A DNA stretch of 5,674 nt from Limnobacter sp. Lineage in GTDB: Bacteria; Pseudomonadota; Gammaproteobacteria; Burkholderiales; Burkholderiaceae_B. The first letter of the stretch is position 1. Every line of letters starts with the position of its first letter. The position numbers were made by a program, and so were the translations under genes. Positions 1 through 5,674 of this stretch are shown in pieces. The stretch is from positions 1 through 5,674 of the forward strand of contig JAAURO010000138.1 in assembly GCA_012032215.1 (NCBI GenBank). The letters are read 5' to 3'. The notes beneath the pieces are model-generated. The model did not search any database, was not told where the DNA came from, and worked only from the letters and a program-made list of their open reading frames with translations.

Positions 1-738
1 TGATTGGTCTGGTTGCTGCGTTTATCTGGCCTTTGCCGTGTCTGCGCAAAGTGGCGAACAAATAACCGATATTGTTCGACGCTGGATAGACAGCGGCCTG
101 ACAATGAGTCTGCCTGCCCAGACTGATCTCATTGTGCCGTTTTTCAAGTCCATCAGCTACCCGCTTGGCGTGTGGGGGTTTGTGGCGCTTTCGTATTTTG
201 TGATTGTGGGCACCAGCAACGCAGTCAACTTAACCGATGGCCTGGATGGCCTGGCCATTATGCCTACTGTCATGGTGGCTTCGGCCCTGGCCATTTTTGC
301 CTATGTGGCCGGCAACAGCGTGTATTCCAAATACCTGTTGCTGCCGTACATACCGGGCGCAGGCGAGCTCACCGTGTTTTTGGCGGCTATGGCCGGTGCG
401 GGTTTGGCTTTTTTGTGGTTTAACGCGTACCCGGCGCAGGTGTTTATGGGCGATGTGGGGGCCTTGGCGCTCGGCGGTGCTTTGGGCACGGTGGCCATTA
501 TTGTGCGGCAGGAAGTAGTGCTGTTTATTATGGGCGGCGTGTTTGTGGCAGAAACCCTGTCCGTCATGATTCAAGTGCTGTATTTCAAGTATTCGGGGGC
601 AAGCGCGTGTTCCGCATGGCGCCGCTGCACCACCATTACGAGCTGAGCGGTTGGAAAGAAACCCAGGTCGTGGTGCGGTTCTGGATTGTCACCATGATTT
701 TGGTGCTTGTTGGGTTGTCTACGCTCAAACTGCGTTGA
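1..738 (+). CDS. mraY: Phospho-N-acetylmuramoyl-pentapeptide-transferase (MraY), 5'-partial, two apparent frameshifts
   Basis: Integral membrane enzyme that transfers phospho-MurNAc-pentapeptide from UDP to undecaprenyl phosphate, making lipid I on the inner face of the cytoplasmic membrane. The window holds roughly the C-terminal 245 residues; the N-terminal part with the first aspartate motif lies upstream. Visible family signatures are [13 protein letters not shown] (about 217-255, with catalytic-site Asn/Asp), [14 protein letters not shown] (about 437-478) and the histidine triad in MAPLHHHYE (616-642). Hydrophobic membrane segments separate them, and the protein ends STLKLR at a TGA (736-738). 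Reading needs three frames: frame 3 for about 3-20 (IGLVAA), frame 2 from about 20 to 598, and frame 1 from 598 to the stop. Each junction is explained by one missing G. An extended periplasmic loop ([15 protein letters not shown] onward, about 41-120) is longer than in E. coli MraY, as I recall for betaproteobacteria. The GTG at 38 is internal, not a start. Identity is certain; the breaks are most likely sequencing errors, because the gene is essential and every motif is preserved. Confidence 0.95.
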
Positions 739-744
739 AGAAGG
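739..744 (+). promoter_or_regulatory. Probable ribosome binding site for murD
   Basis: AGAAGG lies directly after the mraY stop, 11 nt before the ATG at 756. It is the only purine-rich Shine-Dalgarno-like run in the short mraY-murD gap. It supports ATG 756 as the murD start over GTG 781, which has no convincing site at normal spacing. The spacing is slightly long, so this is moderate evidence. Confidence 0.5.
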
Positions 745-755
745 TTGAAAGTGTG

Positions 756-2237
756 ATGCAAGGGCTTTTGTGAACAACGGGTGCTGGTGGTTGGGCTTGG
801 GGAGTCTGGGCTGGCCTGCGCGCGTTGGGTTCATGCGCAAGGTGGCGAGCTGGTGGTCCTGGATTCACGCGATGCCCCGCCCGGATTGGCTCAGCTACAA
901 GAATTGCAGCCACCGGTGCAGTTGGTTTCTTCGGTAGGGCAACTCGATTGGCGGTTTGATCAGGTGCTACTGTCGCCCGGATTGCCGCCCACGCACGCTG
1001 TGTTGTCGGCGGTGCTGGACAAGGCCCGCGAGCACGGTACGCCCTGCGATTCCGAGCTGGATGTGTTCGCCGATGCGCTGGCAGCTTTGCGCGCAGCTAC
1101 TGGCTACGTGCCAAACTTGCAGGCATTACGGCACCAACGGCAAAACCACCACCACCCGTTTGCTTGAGCTGCTTGCCAGGCAGGCTGGTTGCACGGCCGT
1201 GGCATGCGGAAATATCAGCCCCTCTGCGCTGGATGCGCTTAGAGAAGCCCTGCAGAACAATGCGTTGCCGCAGGTGTGGGTGCTGGAACTTTCGAGTTTT
1301 CAATTGCACTGGACAAGCCGCTTGCAGTGCGATGCCAGCACGGTGTTGAATGTGTCGGAAGACCACCTGGACTGGCATGCCAGTGCTCAGGAATACCTGC
1401 AGGACAAAGCCCGCATTTACGCAGGCGCCAAAGTGGCGGTGGCCAATCGCGATGATCCGCAGGTCATGGGGATGTTGTCAGGGGAGGGCAGTTGCTCCCT
1501 GAGCGTCTGCTGACTTTTGGCTTGGGGCGCCGGGTGGGCCGGGGGAGTTTGGGCTGGATCGCGAGGGAGGCATTGCGTGGTTGTCGCACGCTTATGCTAC
1601 CAGCGAGGCCAAGCTGGTGCGCGGCAAAGTACGGGAAGCAGAAGAGGTGGGCATTAAACACCTTATGCCCGTAGATGCTCTGCATATTCAGGGATTACAC
1701 AACGTAGCAAATGCCTTGGCTGCGTTGGCCTTGGGCCAGGCCATTGGTTTGGGCATGGCGGGCATGTTGCACGGCTTGCGCGCTTACGCAGGCGAACCGC
1801 ACCGCGTGCAGCCAGTGCGGGTGCTTGATGATGTGCTGTATCTCGACGACAGCAAGGGCACTAACGTGGGCGCCACACTGGCCGCCATTAATGGTTTGAC
1901 ACGTCCACTGATTTTGATTGCCGGCGGGCAGGGCAAGGGGCAGGATTTCTCGCCCTTGTGCGAAGCGGTGGCGCAGCATTGCAAGGCGGTGGTGCTTATA
2001 GGCCAGGATGCACCGTTGCTGGAAAGGGCCTTGCAGCCAAGCCGGGTGGCTTTGCACCGGGCGCAATCCATGCAGCATGCCGTAGAACTTGCCCATGGCA
2101 TGGCAAGCGCAGGCGATGCCATTTTGCTAAGCCCTGCTTGTGCCAGCCTGGATATGTTTCGCAATTACGAACACCGCGCAGAGGCTTTCGTGCACGCAGT
2201 GCACGCACTGGCGCTTGATAGGGGCCAGGTATGCTAA
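756..2237 (+). CDS. murD: UDP-N-acetylmuramoyl-L-alanine--D-glutamate ligase (MurD), with about five apparent frameshifts
   Basis: Cytoplasmic ATP-dependent Mur ligase that adds D-Glu to UDP-MurNAc-L-Ala. All three domains are recognisable. The N-terminal Rossmann-like nucleotide-substrate domain starts RVLVVGLGESGLA (from 778). The central ATPase domain has P-loop GTNGKTTTT (1131-1156), ELSSFQL, LNVSEDHLDWH (about 1346-1378) and the lysine in QDKARIY (AAA 1406-1408) that matches the carbamylated lysine of the family. The C-terminal domain has GLHNVANALAALALG (about 1692-1736), DDSKGTNVGAT, GGQGKGQDF and LSPACASLDMFRNYE. As given, the gene runs through frame 1 (to about 1119), frame 3 (about 1120-1130), frame 2 (1131-1486), frame 1 (1488-1530) and frame 3 (1531-2237). 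One G or C missing at each of four sites, plus one extra T near 766-769, restores a single 494-codon frame. That is longer than E. coli MurD (about 440) but, as I recall, normal for Burkholderiales. Start ATG 756 (MQGLCEQRVLVVG after correction) is inferred; GTG 781 would cut into the first beta strand. It overlaps ftsW by 7 nt. Confidence 0.93.
2220..2224 (+). promoter_or_regulatory. Ribosome binding site for ftsW
   Basis: AGGGG sits 6 nt upstream of the ftsW ATG at 2231, inside the last codons of murD. It supports ATG 2231 as the start and fits translational coupling with murD. Confidence 0.6.
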
Positions 2238-3478
2238 AGCCCTTTCGCCGCCGACACGACAACCACCGCATTCCCCAAAACCTGATTCCTGCCTCGGTGG
2301 GTGGTGGCTATACAGGGGCGCACGAAGTGCGCGAACAGGTTGCGGGCGATACCATCGATCAATGGCTGGTGTGGAGCAGTTTAAGCCTGTTGTTTATTGG
2401 GTTGATTATGGTGTATAGCGCCACGGTTGCACTGCCCGATTCTTCCAAGTATGCCAGCTACAGCCAAACCCATTTTTTGTACCGCCACGCTTTTTCCATG
2501 GCAATGGGAGGTGTGGTTGCTCTGGCGCTTTTTCAGGTGCCCGTTAAAATGTGGCAACAAACCGCACCCATTCTGTTTACGGTGGGTATTGCGATGCTTG
2601 CGTTGGTGCTGGTTCCCGGAATTGGCCGCGAGGTAAACGGTGCCAGGCGCTGGTTGCCCTTGGTGCTGATTAATGTGCAGCCTTCTGAATTCATGAAAGT
2701 GTTTGCCGTGCTGTACGCCGCTGATTACGCCGTGCGCAAGCAGGCGTTCATGCAGCGCTTTGGCAAAATTATTTTGCCCATGCTGGTGGCCATGTTTTTG
2801 GTGGGCACTTTGCTGTTGCTTGAGCCCGATATGGGCGCGTTTATCGTGATTGTGGCTATTGTGTTCGGCATTCTGTTTTTGGGGGGTATCAACGCCAAGG
2901 TGTTTTTCAGTCTGTCGGGCGGGCTTTGTATGGCCTTTGCAGCCATGATTCTTTTTAGCGACTACCGTCGTGCCCGTTTTTTGGCCTACCTGGACCCCTG
3001 GAGCGGTGACAACGCCTTGAACAAGGCCTACCAGCTTTCACATTCACTGATTGCCTTTGGTCGGGGCGAGCTGTTTGGTGTGGGTTTGGGCGGTAGCCTG
3101 GAAAAACTGCATTACCTGCCAGAGGCGCACACCGATTTTCTGCTGGCCGTAATAGGCGAAGAGCTCGGCTTTGTGGGCGTGGCCGTGGTGATTCTGCTTT
3201 TTGTGGTTCTGGTACAGCGGTGTTTTCTGATTGGCCAGCAGGCCATGGTTTTGGAACGCATATTTGCCGGTCTTGTAGCCAAAGGTGTGGGCGTCTGGAT
3301 TGCCGTGCAAAGCTTTGTCAACATGGGTGTGAATGTGGGGCTGCTGCCTACCAAGGGTTTAACTTTGCCTCTAATGAGTTATGGCGGTTCTGGCATTTTG
3401 GCCAATTGCATTGCACTGGCGTTGGTGCTGCGTGTGGGTTACGAAAACCGCGTGCTTATGCGTGGCGGAGGTGTGTAA
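2231..3478 (+). CDS. ftsW: Septal peptidoglycan glycosyltransferase FtsW (SEDS family)
   Basis: Polytopic inner-membrane SEDS protein that polymerises lipid II at the division septum, normally with its class B PBP partner FtsI. The frame is intact, 415 residues. A hydrophilic, basic N-terminal tail of about 44 residues is followed by about ten hydrophobic segments, roughly 46-67, 85-105, 112-130, 152-168, 180-199, 202-220, 224-244, 303-332, 344-371 and 387-405. Family motifs visible are MVYSAT (60-65), NGARRW (136-141), QPSE (150-153), EPDMG (198-202), DPW (255-257), the long extracellular loop ending LPEAHTDF with the conserved Asp302, GEELG shortly after, and SYGGSG (383-388). Assignment as FtsW rather than its paralogue RodA rests on position between murD and murG and on the extended N-terminal tail. 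Start ATG 2231 has an AGGGG site 6 nt upstream and overlaps the murD stop (ATGCTAA). The TAA stop shares its last base with the murG ATG. Confidence 0.97.
   Translation: MLKPFRRRHDNHRIPQNLIPASVGGGYTGAHEVREQVAGDTIDQWLVWSSLSLLFIGLIMVYSATVALPDSSKYASYSQTHFLYRHAFSMAMGGVVALALFQVPVKMWQQTAPILFTVGIAMLALVLVPGIGREVNGARRWLPLVLINVQPSEFMKVFAVLYAADYAVRKQAFMQRFGKIILPMLVAMFLVGTLLLLEPDMGAFIVIVAIVFGILFLGGINAKVFFSLSGGLCMAFAAMILFSDYRRARFLAYLDPWSGDNALNKAYQLSHSLIAFGRGELFGVGLGGSLEKLHYLPEAHTDFLLAVIGEELGFVGVAVVILLFVVLVQRCFLIGQQAMVLERIFAGLVAKGVGVWIAVQSFVNMGVNVGLLPTKGLTLPLMSYGGSGILANCIALALVLRVGYENRVLMRGGGV
3467..3471 (+). promoter_or_regulatory. Ribosome binding site for murG
   Basis: A consensus GGAGG inside the final codons of ftsW lies 6 nt before the murG ATG at 3478. 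It fixes the murG start and is the strongest Shine-Dalgarno sequence in the window. With the TAATG stop-start junction it suggests both coupled and independent initiation. Confidence 0.75.
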
Positions 3479-4557
3479 TGAAGCAGCGCACAGCACTGAT
3501 TGTAGCGGGCGGAACCGGCGGACACATCGTGCCGGGGCTTGCTGTTGCCAGGCAGCTTGAGGCAACCGGCTGGTGCGTAAAGTGGGCCGGTGATCCCGAT
3601 GCCATGGAAGGCCGGCTGGTCGCCCAGGCCAATATTGCTTTTTACCCCTTGCGGTTTTCCGGCTTCAGGGGGAAGGGGCTTGTGCAGCAGTTGCTGATGC
3701 CTGCGCGTTTGCTGCGCGCACTTGGCCAAAGCCTGAACATTCTCAGAACACAAAAACCCGATGTGGTTTTAGGTATGGGCGGTTATGTGGCCTTTCCAAT
3801 CGGTATCATGGCAGGCCTGCTAAATATTCCGTTGGTGGTGCACGAGCAAAACAGCATTGCCGGGCTAACCAACAAGGTGTTGGCCCGGCTGGCGCGGTGC
3901 AAACTGGTGGCGTTTCCGGGTGCTTTGCCTGGCGGCGTGTGGGTTGGCAATCCGGTTAATCAGGCATTGTGTGGCATGTTGCCACCTGCCGTGCGTTTTG
4001 AAAGCCGGGAGGGGTCTTTGCGGCTGTTGGTGGTTGGTGGCAGTTTGGGGGCAAGCTTTCTCAACGAACTGGTGCCCAAAGCGGTGGCGTTAATGCCCCC
4101 GCAGCTTCGGCCCCTGATAACCCACCAATCGGGCAGCAAGCACCTGGAAGTTTTGCAGGTGGCCTATCAGCATGCACAGGTACAAGCTGATACGGTGGGG
4201 TTTATCGAAGACATGGGGCAGGCTTTGGCACAGGCCGATGTTGTACTGTGCCGGGCTGGTGCCATGACCGTTGCAGAAATTGCAGCGGTGGGCTGTGCGG
4301 CGTTTTTTGTGCCGTTCCCGCATGCGGTAGACGACCACCAAACCCACAACGCACGCTTCCTGGTAGATGCAGGTGCCGCCTGGATGCGTGCCCAGCACGA
4401 ACTGGACGCTGGTTGTCTGGCCTCTTGGCTGGAGGGGCTTACCCGAGGGCAGTGTCTTGCTATGGCACAAAAATCCCATGAATTGGCAAAACCCGAATCC
4501 ACGCGGGAAGTCATAAAGCAGTTAGAACAGGTAGTCAAACATGAAGCACAAGGTTAA
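3478..4557 (+). CDS. murG: UDP-N-acetylglucosamine--MurNAc-(pentapeptide) pyrophosphoryl-undecaprenol GlcNAc transferase (MurG)
   Basis: Peripheral membrane GT28 glycosyltransferase with a GT-B fold. It adds GlcNAc from UDP-GlcNAc to lipid I, producing lipid II on the cytoplasmic face. The product is 359 residues, the usual family length, in one unbroken frame. The N-terminal acceptor-binding domain carries the glycine-rich [14 protein letters not shown] (11-24, including His16), MGGYVAFP and [12 protein letters not shown] (122-133). The C-terminal donor-binding domain carries the second glycine-rich loop GGSLGA (187-192), [22 protein letters not shown] (258-267) and [10 protein letters not shown] (282-291). 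The last of these matches the conserved Gln-containing segment near the UDP-GlcNAc site. ATG 3478 is chosen because of GGAGG 6 nt upstream and a start a few residues before the first beta strand; the open frame extending upstream of it lies inside ftsW and is not used. The 3' end overlaps murC by 17 nt. Confidence 0.97.
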   Translation: MKQRTALIVAGGTGGHIVPGLAVARQLEATGWCVKWAGDPDAMEGRLVAQANIAFYPLRFSGFRGKGLVQQLLMPARLLRALGQSLNILRTQKPDVVLGMGGYVAFPIGIMAGLLNIPLVVHEQNSIAGLTNKVLARLARCKLVAFPGALPGGVWVGNPVNQALCGMLPPAVRFESREGSLRLLVVGGSLGASFLNELVPKAVALMPPQLRPLITHQSGSKHLEVLQVAYQHAQVQADTVGFIEDMGQALAQADVVLCRAGAMTVAEIAAVGCAAFFVPFPHAVDDHQTHNARFLVDAGAAWMRAQHELDAGCLASWLEGLTRGQCLAMAQKSHELAKPESTREVIKQLEQVVKHEAQG

Positions 4558-5674
4558 ACAGGTTCACTTTGTAGGCATAGGTGGCTCGGGCATGAGCGGA
4601 ATTGCCGAGGTTTTGCTTAATCTGGGTTATCGGGTCAGCGGCTCTGATTTGGCCGAATCGGCTGTTACGCGCCGTTTGGTGAACCTGGGGGCAACGGTGT
4701 ATTACGGACACGATGCCGCGCAAATCAAAGGCGCAGATGCGCTGGTTACCTCTACTGCTGTTGGCAACAGTAACCCCGAAGTGCTGGCCGCCCGTGTGAA
4801 CCGGGTGCCCGTGGTGCCGCGTGCGGTCATGTTGGCCGAACTCATGCGCCTTAAACAAGGCATCGCAGTGGCTGGTACTCATGGCAAAACCACCACCACC
4901 AGCCTGATTGCCAGCATACTGGCCGAAGGCCACCTCGACCCCACTTTCGTGATTGGCGGCAGATTGAACTCTGCTGGAGCCAACGCCCGGCTGGGCACTG
5001 GCGAATTCATGGTGGTAGAGGCCGACGAGTCCGATGCCTCTTTCTTAAACCTTACGCCAGTACTGGCGGTTATTACCAACATCGACGCCGACCACATGGA
5101 AACCTACGGGCACGACTTCACACGCTTGAAGCAAGCCTTCGTGGAGTTTGTTCAGCGCTTGCCGTTTTACGGCATTGCCGCCGTGTGCACCGACGATGCC
5201 TGCGTGAGGGAAATTCTTCCCCTGGTGTCCAAGCCCTTGCTGACTTACGGCCTGAACGAAGGTGCACAGGTTCGGGCTTTGGATGTGGTGGCACATTCCG
5301 GGCAAATGCTGTTCAAAGTGCGCCGCGAGGGCGAGCCCGATTTGCAGATTACTCTCAACCTGCCCGGCGAGCACAATGTCTGCAATGCCTTGGCTGCCAT
5401 TGCCGTTGCCACCGAAGTGGGTGTGCCTGATGAAGCCATTGTTCAGGCGCTTGCGCAGTTTAAAGGCGTAGGGCGCAGGTTTCAGAACTACGGAGTATTG
5501 CCTGCCAGAACTGGCGGGCAATTTTTGCTCATCGACGACTATGGCCATCACCCCGTAGAAATGCAAGCCACCCTGGAAGCAGCGCGTGGTGCATATCCTG
5601 ATAAGCGCTTGGTACTGGCCTTTCAACCGCACCGTTACACACGCACGCGCGATTGTTTCGAGGACTTCGTGAAG
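4541..5674 (+). CDS. murC: UDP-N-acetylmuramate--L-alanine ligase (MurC), 3'-partial
   Basis: Cytoplasmic ATP-dependent Mur ligase that adds L-Ala to UDP-MurNAc, the first peptide-stem step. I translated 378 codons without a stop to the window edge; about 85-90 C-terminal residues of a normal 460-470-residue protein are missing. The N-terminal domain shows [15 protein letters not shown] (from residue 9; Gly-rich loop 12-17) and [11 protein letters not shown]. The ATPase domain shows P-loop GTHGKTTTT (112-120), EADESDAS (160-167) and [10 protein letters not shown] (180-189). Further on are [11 protein letters not shown] (from about 276, His278), [16 protein letters not shown] (332-340) and [10 protein letters not shown] (362-371), motifs that separate MurC from MurD, MurE and MurF. 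Start ATG 4541 lies inside the end of murG with only a weak upstream site (AACAGG, 9 nt away), so translation is probably coupled to murG. The order fits the dcw cluster, where murB or ddl would be expected next. Confidence 0.97.
   Translation, partial: MKHKVKQVHFVGIGGSGMSGIAEVLLNLGYRVSGSDLAESAVTRRLVNLGATVYYGHDAAQIKGADALVTSTAVGNSNPEVLAARVNRVPVVPRAVMLAELMRLKQGIAVAGTHGKTTTTSLIASILAEGHLDPTFVIGGRLNSAGANARLGTGEFMVVEADESDASFLNLTPVLAVITNIDADHMETYGHDFTRLKQAFVEFVQRLPFYGIAAVCTDDACVREILPLVSKPLLTYGLNEGAQVRALDVVAHSGQMLFKVRREGEPDLQITLNLPGEHNVCNALAAIAVATEVGVPDEAIVQALAQFKGVGRRFQNYGVLPARTGGQFLLIDDYGHHPVEMQATLEAARGAYPDKRLVLAFQPHRYTRTRDCFEDFVK

Noticed and set aside
739..755. Possible promoter or terminator between mraY and murD
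   Set aside because: The gap is only 17 nt, with no hairpin, T tract or promoter-like boxes; it holds just a ribosome binding site.
571..840. Minus-strand open frame across the mraY-murD junction
   Set aside because: It overlaps the conserved MraY C-terminus and MurD N-terminus; composition looks like a shadow and no start context is visible.
1139..1156. 18-bp exact repeat shared with 4883-4900 (GGCAAAACCACCACCACC)
   Set aside because: Both copies encode the GKTTTT P-loop of the paralogous Mur ligases MurD and MurC, so it is shared ancestry and codon use rather than a mobile or regulatory repeat.
1492..1674. Separate small gene in frame 1
   Set aside because: Its first part (LLPERLLTFGLGR) is the displaced middle of murD. 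The rest is out-of-frame translation after the missing C at about 1531.
1..2237. True pseudogenes for mraY and murD, or programmed frameshifting
   Set aside because: Both enzymes are essential, all motifs are conserved, and the many single-base slips lack slippery heptamers or conserved signals. Sequence error is simpler.
3220..3477. N-terminal extension of MurG
   Set aside because: The extra 86 codons lie inside ftsW in another frame, and MurG proteins start a few residues before GGTGGH. The ATG at 3478 has a strong GGAGG site.
5045..5632. A 195-codon open frame on the minus strand opposite murC
   Set aside because: It lies wholly antisense to a convincing MurC sequence, its translation shows no family resemblance, and such antisense frames are common opposite GC-rich coding DNA.

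Overview
The window is a stretch of a bacterial division and cell-wall (dcw) cluster. All genes lie on the + strand in the classical order mraY-murD-ftsW-murG-murC. Both ends are cut: mraY lacks its 5' part and murC its 3' part. The proteins look betaproteobacterial, probably Burkholderiales. The basis is a longer periplasmic loop in MraY than in E. coli, a MurD of about 494 residues instead of about 440, and a MurG acceptor-region motif of the HAVDDHQ type. That placement is from memory of the families, not from a search.

Layout: mraY (1-738, 5'-partial), a 17-nt gap, murD (756-2237), ftsW (2231-3478, overlapping murD by 7 nt), murG (3478-4557, sharing one base with the ftsW stop codon) and murC (4541-5674, overlapping murG by 17 nt and running off the end). 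The whole window is coding. I see no internal promoter, terminator, RNA gene, repeat array or mobile element, so the genes are most likely co-transcribed and translationally coupled.

Together the products carry out successive steps of peptidoglycan precursor synthesis and polymerisation. MurC and MurD add L-Ala and D-Glu to UDP-MurNAc in the cytoplasm. MraY moves the completed MurNAc-pentapeptide onto undecaprenyl phosphate (lipid I), and MurG adds GlcNAc (lipid II). FtsW, the SEDS glycosyltransferase of the divisome, polymerises lipid II at the septum.

The one striking thing is technical rather than biological. As given, mraY and murD cannot be read in a single frame. mraY needs two corrections and murD about five, nearly all single G or C bases missing from short G/C runs. 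Restoring them rebuilds textbook MraY and MurD. All of these breaks fall in the first 1.53 kb, while about 4.1 kb downstream is clean. That points to low-quality consensus at this end rather than decayed genes. I found no evidence of a novel system.
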